From contig CAAGAW010000031.1 of NCBI GenBank assembly GCA_900767465.1, positions 1 to 64,000 of the forward strand: 64,000 bases of DNA, written 5' to 3'. Below, piece by piece: positions 16,916 to 24,449 of this stretch (position 1 is the first letter of the stretch; every line of letters starts with the position of its first letter). Origin of the DNA: Clostridia bacterium. Its GTDB lineage: Bacteria; Bacillota; Clostridia; Christensenellales; Pumilibacteraceae. The notes under the pieces were generated by a model. That model was not told the origin of the DNA. It did not search any database and saw only the letters and a program-made list of their open reading frames with translations. A program made the translations under genes and the position numbers.

Positions 16916-18098
16916 ATTCTGTCCTTCGAGGCCTTTTCGACCTCTCGTTGCAAGTTGTCTGTGAGCATGTGCGGTGGCGAGCCGCCACGGGCGAGTGGGC
17001 CGGCGCGGGTACGACTTATTAAGGCTTTCCCTTGGGGGGGGAGGCTTTAAAGCGGTGAGCCACCGCAGACAAGGCACGGTGACCGTACGAGCAAGCGTTT
17101 GAGGATATTCGTGTACGATTGTTTCCGCTTCTGCCGTAGGGGATTTCTCGACTAACGCTCGAAATGACATCGGTGTACGGCGGTGAGCCACCGCAGACAA
17201 GTGTTTGAGGATATTCGTGTACGAATCGTCCGTCTTCCCTTCCGGGAGATTGCCGCGTCGCGCGTTGCGCTCCTCGCAATGACAATGCGGTACGGGTGTA
17301 CGTTTGTCTTAATAACGTCAGTCCTTATTAACCGCCGCTCCCGCCTATATTGTTTGTCATTCCGAGGGAACGGAGTGACCGTGGGAATCTCCCGGAAGGG
17401 GAACGTTAGTGACGGCGACCGACGACAATTTTTATAATTATTCGTGTACGGCACGGTGACCGTGCGGGCGAGCGTTTGAGGATATTCGTGTACGATTGTT
17501 TCCGCTTCTACCGTAGGGGATTTCTCGACTAACGCCCCTGAATGACAGCGGTGTACGGCGGTGAGCCACCGCAGGCAAGTGTTTGAGGATATTCGTGTAC
17601 GAATCGTCCGTCTTTCCTTCCGGGAGATTGCCGCGTCGCGCGTTGCGCTCCTCGCAATGACAATGCGGTACGGGTGTACGGTGGCGAGCCGCCACGGGCG
17701 AGTGTTTGAGGTGTGCGTGTACGATTGTTGCCGTTCCTTTCGTAGGGGATTTCTCGACTAACGCTCGAAATGACATCGGTGTACGCTTGGTTTGAGGGCG
17801 GACGAGGGCGTCCGCCCCTACCTGATCTAACAAGTGTTGCAGTTGTCACGCGATACACTTTCTATCACAACTTTTTACGACCTCTTATGCGTTGCGGGTC
17901 CGGGCACAACCGCAAGGTGGCGAGCCGCCACGGGCAAGTATTTAATTCCGTGCTTTACCAAACGCTCGTTATATCACTAACCCAAATACTTGACCGCGGG
18001 GAGTCCCCGCACGGTGGCTTTTTTGCTACTTTTTTCTCCACCCGAAAAAAGTAGAATCCTTTTGTCTCATTTTCAAAAGAGAGCCGTAGTGGCAGCAA
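16916..18098. repeat. Longest intergenic repeat mosaic
   Basis: No gene is supported in nearly 1.2 kb. At least seven REP-like stem-loops followed by GGGC(A/G)AG or AGGCAAG lie between 16970 and 17945, with stems GTGGC/GCCAC, GCGGT/ACCGC and GCACGG/CCGTGC. Four GTAGGGGATTTCTCGACTAACGC-type units lie near 17137, 17512 and 17740. TTCCGGGAGATTGCC...AATGACA units lie at 17237-17283 and 17614-17661, and GTCATTCCGAGGGAACG at about 17357-17420. A GGGCGGACG/CGTCCGCCC hairpin is at about 17792-17815. A block of 17180-17290 recurs nearly unchanged at 17555-17670, indicating a local duplication. thrC upstream control, if any, was not recognised. Confidence 0.75.
17915..18012. mobile_element. REPIN-like inverted pair of stem-loops, copy 2
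   Basis: A GGTGGC/GCCGCC stem-loop plus GGGCAAGTATTT at the left and AAATACTTGACC plus a GCGGGG/CCCCGC stem-loop at the right enclose a core almost identical to 4119-4155. A CTACTTTTTTC/GAAAAAAGTAG hairpin follows at 18026-18054, matching 33482-33510. Confidence 0.6.
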
Positions 18099-18500
18099 CT
18101 ACATATATTTTCTTAAAAAGTCGGGGAGTTCTTCCGCCGAAACGGTAACGGTAAAATTAACCTTGAAGTCGTTGCCGATCATTGCGATTTTGTCGTAAAG
18201 GTTTTCCGAATCCGCTACGTCCGCGCCTATAAACTTGGTCGGTCCGTCCACGAAAACGTCGGTGATGTCGTAATTGCCGGCAAGCAGACCTTTGAGAAAA
18301 CTGAGCAGGCACTGTTCGGTTTTGAGGTCGTAAGCGGTAACGTCCACGTACCTCACCGAGTTGGAAACCGCGCCCGAATGGTCGGCTTCGCTCGTCAGGT
18401 ACACGACGACGCCCTTACTCTTCTCCGCCGCGGCGTTTGCCGCCTCGATGATGCGCTGGGTTTTTCCGCTGCCCTTTGCTCCGTAGATGATGTTTAACAT
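18099..18500 (-). CDS. Small P-loop ATPase, unknown role
   Basis: This 133-residue protein opens with a Walker A motif (GAKGSGKTQ, about 7-15). DVFVDGPTKFIG is the likely Walker B strand. No other domain fits in the length. It is a minimal RecA/ASCE-like P-loop protein. Similar proteins in Clostridia are sometimes labelled as PilT-like, but nothing here indicates pili. The start at 18500 follows GGAGGTGGG and begins MLNIIYGAKG; an in-frame ATG 87 bases upstream lacks a site and adds a cysteine-rich, non-conserved-looking stretch. Confidence 0.75.
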   Translation of the reverse strand: MLNIIYGAKGSGKTQRIIEAANAAAEKSKGVVVYLTSEADHSGAVSNSVRYVDVTAYDLKTEQCLLSFLKGLLAGNYDITDVFVDGPTKFIGADVADSENLYDKIAMIGNDFKVNFTVTVSAEELPDFLRKYM

Positions 18501-18668
18501 ATTTCCCACCTCCGTTATTTTTCCGCCGAAGCGGTGGATTGCGATTTTAGCGATTTTACGGCGATTGCACGCATGGCAAATCCGCAATTGTCAAGCGGTC
18601 TGTCGGCAGAGGCGAGCGCGCGGGCTTAACGCACTTACTCGTCCGCTGCAAAAAGTCACCGAACCCGC

Positions 18669-20078
18669 CTATCTTTTATTTATATGCTCGGTGAATTTAC
18701 GGTGCAAATCCTTATCGAAAATACGCACCATATTATCGAGTTCGTCGTCGCCCATAACGGTATTGCGACCGGCGGCGTACTCGTCGTCAACCATCTTTTT
18801 TACGGCAACGACGACGTCGTCCGTCTTGCTTACCGCGTCGTCGGCGGGAATATCGTAATACGCGTTGATCCAGAACGCGATTCCCGCGGCTCCGGACGTA
18901 TTGGATATCGAGACGGTCGGGCGGCGACCGAGAATCTTTTGCGTGTTGAAAACGTTGTAAATTTCCTCATCTTTAAGCAGTCCGTCGGCGTGGATACCCG
19001 CCCTCGTGGCGTTGAACGCTTTGCCGGCAAACGGCGTGCGCGGCGGAATCGAATAGCCGATTTCCTTTTCGAAGTAGTCGGCAAGTTCGGTAATCGCGGT
19101 AAGGTCCATGCCGTCCGTGGTTCCGCGCATCTGAGCGTACTCGATACACATCGCCTCGGTCGGACAGTTGCCCGTGCGCTCGCCTATTCCGAGAATGGAA
19201 CAGTTTACGCCGCTGCAACCGTAAAGCCAAGCGGTGGTCGCATTGACGACGGCTTTGTAAAAATCGTTGTGTCCGTGCCACTCCATCCACTCGCCGGGAA
19301 CGTCCGCGTAGTTTTTAAGTCCGTAAACGATACCGGGGACGGAACGCGGAAGCGCGCTTCCGGGGTAAGTCACGCCGTAACCGAGCGTATCGCACGCGCG
19401 GATCTTGATCGGCTGACCGTAACGCTCCGAAAGGCGCATGAGTTCGTACGCAAACGGAACGACGAATCCGTAGAAATCGGCGCGCGTAATGTCCTCGAAG
19501 TGACACCGCGGAACGATTCCGTTATCAAGAGCCGCCTTGACGATGGACAGATACTTCTCCATCGCCTGCTTGCGGTCGAGGTTCATCTTTTTATATATAT
19601 GATAGTCCGAGCAACTTACGAGTATTCCCGTTTCCTTGATCTCCATCTCTTTTACGAGTTTGAAATCGTTTTCGTTCGCGCGGATCCAACTCGTAATTTC
19701 GGGGAATTCGAGTCCGAGTTCGCGGCAGGCGCGCACGGCGGCGCGATCCTTTTCGCTGTACAGGAAAAACTCGCTCGCGCGGATTTTGCCTTTCGGTCCG
19801 CCGAGTTTGCTTTCGAGTTTGAAAATATCGACTATCTGCTTTACGGTGAGCGGCGCGGTGGACTGCTGTCCGTCGCGGAACGTCGTATCGGTTATCCACC
19901 ACTCGTCCGCCGGCTGCATGGGGACTTTGCGGTCGTTGAACACAACTTTCGGGATCTCGTCGTAATCGAAAATTCCGCGATAAAGATTCGGTTCGGCGGG
20001 GTTTGCGAGTTGATAATCGTGTTCGTGCCGTTCTAAAAGCCCCGTGCTTTTATTTTTATTGAGTTCGCATTTTTCCAT
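18669..20078 (-). CDS. HMGL-family aldol condensation enzyme, probably Re-citrate synthase
   Basis: This 469-residue protein belongs to the LeuA/homocitrate synthase family: DTTFRDGQQ near the N-terminus, metal-binding HGHND, the GIGERTGNCPTE loop and a TIM-barrel length core. It lacks the LeuA C-terminal regulatory domain. The long start (YRGIFDYDEIPKV..., then EWWITDTTFRDGQQ) and ITRADFYGFVVPFA resemble the clostridial Re-citrate synthase branch, which condenses oxaloacetate and acetyl-CoA. That assignment is from memory of the family; 2-isopropylmalate or homocitrate synthase is the alternative. It lies 3 bases after the aminotransferase gene, consistent with glutamate or aspartate-linked carbon flow. 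Confidence 0.7.
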   Translation of the reverse strand: MEKCELNKNKSTGLLERHEHDYQLANPAEPNLYRGIFDYDEIPKVVFNDRKVPMQPADEWWITDTTFRDGQQSTAPLTVKQIVDIFKLESKLGGPKGKIRASEFFLYSEKDRAAVRACRELGLEFPEITSWIRANENDFKLVKEMEIKETGILVSCSDYHIYKKMNLDRKQAMEKYLSIVKAALDNGIVPRCHFEDITRADFYGFVVPFAYELMRLSERYGQPIKIRACDTLGYGVTYPGSALPRSVPGIVYGLKNYADVPGEWMEWHGHNDFYKAVVNATTAWLYGCSGVNCSILGIGERTGNCPTEAMCIEYAQMRGTTDGMDLTAITELADYFEKEIGYSIPPRTPFAGKAFNATRAGIHADGLLKDEEIYNVFNTQKILGRRPTVSISNTSGAAGIAFWINAYYDIPADDAVSKTDDVVVAVKKMVDDEYAAGRNTVMGDDELDNMVRIFDKDLHRKFTEHINKR

Positions 20079-20081
20079 AAG

Positions 20082-21284
20082 TTACGCCTTTAAATTCGCA
20101 ACGAAATCACCTATTCTTCTTACACCCTTAACTATATCGTCGTCCGAAATCGCGTACGAAAGCCGGATAAATCCGTCCGCTCCGAACGATTCGCACGGAA
20201 TGACGACGGTCTCTTTTGCTTCAAGCAGAATCTCGGCAAATTCCTGCGCCGATCCGATCGTCCTGCCCTCGTACTTCTTGCCGAGTACGGAGTGAAGATC
20301 GACGAGAACGTAGAACGCGCCGTCCGGTTTTACGTAACTGAGTCCGCCGATTTTGTCGAGTTCGCTCATGATAAGCGAGCGGCGACGGGTGAAACTCTCG
20401 TTCATTTCGCTAAGGAACTTGCCGCCCTCGGGCGAAGTGTACGCCGCCAGCGTCGCGTACTGCGCGATCGAGTTGGGGTTGGAGGTCATGTGCGACTGCA
20501 TGTTCGACATCGCTTTTGCAAGCGCGGCGTTCGAGGCGGTAAACCCGATTCGCCAGCCCGTCATCGAATACGTTTTGGATACGCCGTTGATAATGATCGT
20601 CTGATCCTTGATTTTTTCCGAGTACGTCGCAATGCTTACGATCTCGCGGCCGGTATAATTGAGCGATTCGTAAATCTCGTCCGCAATGATCGCGACGTCC
20701 GTTTTTTCGAGGACCTCGGCAAGCGCGTAAAGTTCGGCTTTGTCGTAAACCGCGCCGGTGGGATTGTTGGGATTGTTAAGCACGACAGCGCGGGTGCGCG
20801 GCGTGATCGCCGCTTTGAGTTCGTCCGCGGTAAGTTTGAATCCGTTTTCCTTTTTGGTGTTTACGATAACCGGAACGCCGCCGAAAAGACGAATAAGTTC
20901 GGGGTACGTGAGCCAGAACGGAGCGGGAACTATAACCTCGTCGCCCTCTTCGACGAGCGCGGCGAACGCGTTGGTCAGCGAGTGTTTCGCGCCGTTGCTG
21001 ACGACTATCTGCGCGGGAGCGTAAGAAAGGTGATTTACGCGCAGAAGTTTGTCCGCGACGGCCGCCTTCAGTTCGGCGATTCCGGACGCGGGAGTGTATT
21101 TGGTTTTGCCCTGATCGAGCGCGTGCTTTGCTGCCGTAATAATGTAGTCGGGCGTATTAAAATCGGGCTCGCCCGCGCCGAACGACACGACGTCCCTCCC
21201 CTCCGACTTCATCTTCTTGGCTTTTGCCGTAAGCTCGAGCGTGAGCGACGGCGTAACGTTTTTTGCTCTTTGCGAAATCTTCAT
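20082..21284 (-). CDS. Class I PLP-dependent aminotransferase, probably aspartate aminotransferase
   Basis: This 400-residue enzyme of the AspB type transfers amino groups between aspartate and 2-oxoglutarate. GEPDFNTPDYI, NPNNPTGAVY (with the PLP-ring Asn/Asp pair, IIADEIYESL) and the Schiff-base lysine in SKTYSMTGWRIG are all present, and length is standard. Substrate preference cannot be fixed within subgroup I-gamma. The gene has its own promoter and a structured leader, and is followed at once by the Re-citrate synthase-like gene. Confidence 0.9.
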   Translation of the reverse strand: MKISQRAKNVTPSLTLELTAKAKKMKSEGRDVVSFGAGEPDFNTPDYIITAAKHALDQGKTKYTPASGIAELKAAVADKLLRVNHLSYAPAQIVVSNGAKHSLTNAFAALVEEGDEVIVPAPFWLTYPELIRLFGGVPVIVNTKKENGFKLTADELKAAITPRTRAVVLNNPNNPTGAVYDKAELYALAEVLEKTDVAIIADEIYESLNYTGREIVSIATYSEKIKDQTIIINGVSKTYSMTGWRIGFTASNAALAKAMSNMQSHMTSNPNSIAQYATLAAYTSPEGGKFLSEMNESFTRRRSLIMSELDKIGGLSYVKPDGAFYVLVDLHSVLGKKYEGRTIGSAQEFAEILLEAKETVVIPCESFGADGFIRLSYAISDDDIVKGVRRIGDFVANLKA

Positions 21285-21299
21285 AGCGCATTATCCTCG

Positions 21300-21404
21300 G
21301 GTAAAAGTGTATGCAAAAAATAAAGCGGCAAAGTCGTTTACTCCGTAGCTTCCCCCGATTTTCGCCGCGGGGAGCGAGTTTTGACCGGAGCGTACGGCTT
21401 TCCG
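21300..21404 (-). promoter_or_regulatory. Structured leader upstream of the aminotransferase
   Basis: The roughly 110-base leader can form a CTCCG/CGGAG stem enclosing CCCCG/CGGGG. Alternatively CGGC(G)AAA pairs with TTTGCCG just before CTTTATTTTTTG, which looks like a terminator. The two foldings exclude each other, as in attenuators. I do not recognise a known riboswitch class. Confidence 0.35.
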
Positions 21405-21409
21405 CACTT

Positions 21410-21438
21410 ATTATACAATATTTACCGCGAAAAAGCAA
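21410..21438 (-). promoter_or_regulatory. Promoter of the aminotransferase operon
   Basis: On the minus strand TTGCTT (21438-21433) and TATAAT (21415-21410) are 17 bases apart, placing the start of transcription near 21403. Confidence 0.65.
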
Positions 21439-21491
21439 TCTTTTTAGGCGATATTACGTCCTTTAATTAAATTTTAAAGCCCGGAATATCG

Positions 21492-21525
21492 AAAAAGCGG
21501 CGGACAAAATTCCGTCGCTTTCGTT
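21492..21525 (-). terminator. Terminator of the CDF transporter gene
   Basis: AAAGCGACGGA and TCCGCCGCTTTTTC pair (one G-U/mismatch) around a six-base loop on the minus strand, about 50 bases after the CDF stop. Confidence 0.75.
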
Positions 21526-21572
21526 TTGTCGTCATAAGTTTCGCAAAGCCGCACTCCCCCGACGATTACCGG

Positions 21573-22682
21573 TCAGAGGAAATCGTAATTCACTTCGAGC
21601 GAATACCCGTCGGTATGATCCGCAACCGCCTGCATAAGCGCGGCAACGACGACCTGTTTATGAGCGGTAAGATCCTTGTCGAGGCACAAATGAACGCCTA
21701 CCTTTTTGTTTTCGTCGTCGACGTGCATTTCGTGAAAGGACGCGCGCCTGCCGTAAGGCTCGAGCGCGGCGATCATGGCGTGACGAATATCGTTGTATTT
21801 CGGGTTGCCAACGTCTATAGGGTCGCAATGCACTACGAGGTTTACGCGGTAGCGGCGATACGCTTCGCGTTCGATTTTGTCCACTACGTCGTGAACTTTT
21901 ACGAACGGCAGATTGCAGTCGAATTCGGCGTCGATGCTCGCTACTTTATTCTCCGCGCCGTAATCGTGAATCATCAGGTCGTGCGCGCCGAGAACGAGCG
22001 GATCCGACAAAACGAGCGTCGTTATTTCGCGACGGACGTCGTAGTCGCAGTCGTTGCCGAGAAGCCGGTTTACCGTGCCTCCCACGATTTTAAGCCCTCC
22101 GAACGCAACGAACGCGCCCGCGGCAAGTCCGCATACTCCGTCGACGGGAAAATCCGTAACGCGCGAAAGGAGAAACGCCGCGGTAACTATCGCGGTGACG
22201 ATACAGTCGCTTATGCTGTCGAACGCCGCTGCCCTGATCGAGTCCGATTTTACCTTGCGATTGCGTAGCGTATACATTATCGCCATACCCGATTTTACGA
22301 CGATCGAGCCTATAAGAACGCCGAGCGTTACGAGCGAAAATTCGGGTTTTTCGGGCGAAATCAGTCCTTTTACGGAGGAAATCACGAGTTCCGCTCCCAC
22401 CATAAGCACCGCAAGCGCGACGACGAACGACGCGATATATTCGTATCTGCCGTGACCGTACGGATGTTCGCGATCGGGGCGTTTGCCCGACATGATAAAC
22501 GAGAAAACGACCACCGCACTCACTCCGCAATCGGACAGGTTGTTAGCCGCGTCCGCAGCCACGGAAAGCGAACCGGAAATAAGCCCGACGACGAGTTTCG
22601 CCGCGCCGAGCGTAAGATTGCATATAAGTCCGACGACTGCGGTCAGCACCGCCGAACGCTCTCTCTCCGATGTTTTTATCAT
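21573..22682 (-). CDS. Cation diffusion facilitator family metal exporter
   Basis: This 369-residue membrane protein exports divalent metals (zinc, iron, manganese or cobalt) by proton exchange. Six membrane segments are seen, with metal-site residues in DAANNLSDCG (helix 2) and DSISDCIV (helix 5). The diagnostic HPYGHGRYEY follows helix 2. The C-terminal cytoplasmic domain (about 210-369) is larger than in FieF. The DxxxD pattern in helix 5 (DSISD) resembles the manganese/iron-type subgroup, but selectivity is not settled. It lies just after dnaB with a REP-like repeat (22705-22742) between them. Confidence 0.9.
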   Translation of the reverse strand: MIKTSERERSAVLTAVVGLICNLTLGAAKLVVGLISGSLSVAADAANNLSDCGVSAVVVFSFIMSGKRPDREHPYGHGRYEYIASFVVALAVLMVGAELVISSVKGLISPEKPEFSLVTLGVLIGSIVVKSGMAIMYTLRNRKVKSDSIRAAAFDSISDCIVTAIVTAAFLLSRVTDFPVDGVCGLAAGAFVAFGGLKIVGGTVNRLLGNDCDYDVRREITTLVLSDPLVLGAHDLMIHDYGAENKVASIDAEFDCNLPFVKVHDVVDKIEREAYRRYRVNLVVHCDPIDVGNPKYNDIRHAMIAALEPYGRRASFHEMHVDDENKKVGVHLCLDKDLTAHKQVVVAALMQAVADHTDGYSLEVNYDFL

Positions 22683-22704
22683 AGTTTGTGACTGTTAATT
22701 TTGT

Positions 22705-22742
22705 AGATACGGGCATCGCCGACTTGCCCGCAGGGGCTCCCT
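22705..22742 (-). repeat. REP-like stem-loop
   Basis: On the minus strand GCAGGG/CCCTGC is followed by GGGCAAGTCGGCGATGCCCG. The related unit at 12302-12333 shares the GGCATCGCCGACTTGCC end. It is the only repeat in this gene-dense stretch. Confidence 0.6.
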
Positions 22743-22760
22743 GCCTTAGCGTTAGCGAAT

Positions 22761-24416
22761 CTAAATAATATCGTCGTCGCCTTTTATCGTGAGGGTAAAA
22801 TCGTCGTCGAACGAGAACGATTCTTTCTCTTTTTCGGGCGGCGGAGCGGGTTCGTCGTCCGTGCGTTTTTTTGCTTTGCGATCCGTAGGCGGCTCGACGT
22901 TATCCATCGGCGGAAGGTCGGGCGCGTCGTGATTTTCCGCATACGTATCGGCGTTTTCTTCCTCGACGCCCGTAAAATGATCGGTAAACGCGGGTTGGCG
23001 CGCTTCGAGAGCGGCGTCGGCGCGATTCTCGTAAAGGTCGGTAAAGGTAGTATATTCGCCGTGCCAGCGAACCGTGACTTTGTCGGTACGGCCGTTACGG
23101 TGCTTGGCGACGATAAGATCGCATTTCGTGCGCGTGTCCTCGTCTACCGTCATGTCGGTGGGGGAATGTTCGCGGTGGAGGAAAATAATGATATCGGCGT
23201 CCTGCTCGATTGCTCCCGACTCGCGAAGGTCGGACATCTGCGGGGTTTTGTCGGTACGCTTTTCGATGTCGCGCGACATCTGCGACAGCAAAAGTATGGG
23301 AACGTTGAGTTCTTTTGCCGCGATTTTCATCGTACGCGTAATATCGCTGACTTCCTGCTGACGACTCTCTACCCGCTTTCCGCTGCTCATAAGCTGGAGG
23401 TAGTCGACGAGAATAAGGTCGAGTCCCTGCTCGCGTTTAAGACGGCGGCATTTACTGAGGATTTCGATAGGCGTGGTGAGCGAACTGTCGTCGATGAAGA
23501 CTTTCGCCTCGCTGAGTTTTCTCTGCGCCTCGACGAGCCGCATATTTTCCTGCACGGTACGCATACCGCTGTTTACGTGTTCCATACTGACTTTCGCGAC
23601 CGAGCAAAGCAGACGGGTCGCGATCTGCTCTGCCGACATTTCGAGCGAGAACACCGCGCATTTGAACGGATCGACTTTTCCCGCCGGAGTCTTGCGCGAT
23701 TTGTCGAGCGCGGCGTGCGAAATAAAGTTCATACCGAGACTGGTTTTTCCGCACGCGGGACGAGCCGCGATAAGCACGAGGTCGGACGGGTGAAAACCGC
23801 CGAGAAGTTCGTTGAGTTTGGTAAACGGAATGGGAACGGTGCGCTGCGCCGTCGGATCGGCTTGCTTTTCGTCCATGATCCTGAATGCGCGATCGACCGC
23901 CTCGTTCATATCGATAAGCGTACCTCTGTCCTGTTTTTCGGCGATACCGTAAATCTCGCCTTCGGCAAACGACAACGCCTTATCCTCCGCGTCGCCCGAA
24001 TACGCGATATCCATAATCTGCTGCGACGACGAAATGAGTTTGCGGAGCGTGGACGTCTTTTTGACGATTTCGAGGTAGTGGCGATAGTTAGCCGCGCTCG
24101 GAACGTAGTTGGTGAGCGAAATTATGTACGACATACCGCCGACGGAGTCGATAACTCCCGCCTCGGTAAGTTCCTCGACGAGCGTTACGTAATCGATAGG
24201 CTTGTCACGATTGTAAAGCGCGCTCATGGCCGTAAAAATCTGCTTGTGAGCGGGTTCGTAAAAATCCTCTGGCTTAAGTTCGCTGATGATCGCGACCGGC
24301 GCGTCCTCGTCGATGAGAACGCAACCGAGAACAGCTTGTTCGGCGTCGTCGCTGTGCGGCAACACGCGGGCGGTTACGTTCGGGTGAACTTTTTTCGGTT
24401 CGTTTTTAGCGGGCAT
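22761..24416 (-). CDS. dnaB: Replicative DNA helicase DnaB
   Basis: This 551-residue hexameric helicase unwinds DNA at the replication fork. It has an N-terminal primase-interacting domain (DAEQAVLGCVLIDED...), a linker, and a RecA-like C-terminal domain with Walker A ARPACGKTSLG, DLILVDYLQLM and SQMSRDIEKR. It is about 90 residues longer than usual: the C-terminal tail is acidic and proline-rich and ends FSFDDDFTLTIKGDDDII, a possible protein docking tail. GGAG precedes the ATG. The likely loader genes lie 15 kb away at 37640-39967. Confidence 0.95.
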   Translation of the reverse strand: MPAKNEPKKVHPNVTARVLPHSDDAEQAVLGCVLIDEDAPVAIISELKPEDFYEPAHKQIFTAMSALYNRDKPIDYVTLVEELTEAGVIDSVGGMSYIISLTNYVPSAANYRHYLEIVKKTSTLRKLISSSQQIMDIAYSGDAEDKALSFAEGEIYGIAEKQDRGTLIDMNEAVDRAFRIMDEKQADPTAQRTVPIPFTKLNELLGGFHPSDLVLIAARPACGKTSLGMNFISHAALDKSRKTPAGKVDPFKCAVFSLEMSAEQIATRLLCSVAKVSMEHVNSGMRTVQENMRLVEAQRKLSEAKVFIDDSSLTTPIEILSKCRRLKREQGLDLILVDYLQLMSSGKRVESRQQEVSDITRTMKIAAKELNVPILLLSQMSRDIEKRTDKTPQMSDLRESGAIEQDADIIIFLHREHSPTDMTVDEDTRTKCDLIVAKHRNGRTDKVTVRWHGEYTTFTDLYENRADAALEARQPAFTDHFTGVEEENADTYAENHDAPDLPPMDNVEPPTDRKAKKRTDDEPAPPPEKEKESFSFDDDFTLTIKGDDDII

Positions 24417-24449
24417 AATCTGCTCCTTTCCTCGCCGTTTCGCGAGATT

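Noticed and set aside
15428..17040. T-box leader upstream of thrC-trpS
   Set aside because: I looked for the TGGNACCGCG-type antiterminator box and specifier region on the minus strand and found none; the upstream region is repeats.
17019..17858. Several open frames of 60-130 codons in the repeat stretches, with recurring phrases such as SFRALVEKSP and LRGAQRATRQSPGR
   Set aside because: They are translations of the dispersed repeats, recur in many places, and have no ribosome binding sites or recognisable domains.
16970..17945. Possible CRISPR array from regularly recurring short palindromes
   Set aside because: Units are spaced irregularly, differ in sequence, and the intervening segments are themselves repeats. 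No cas gene is nearby.
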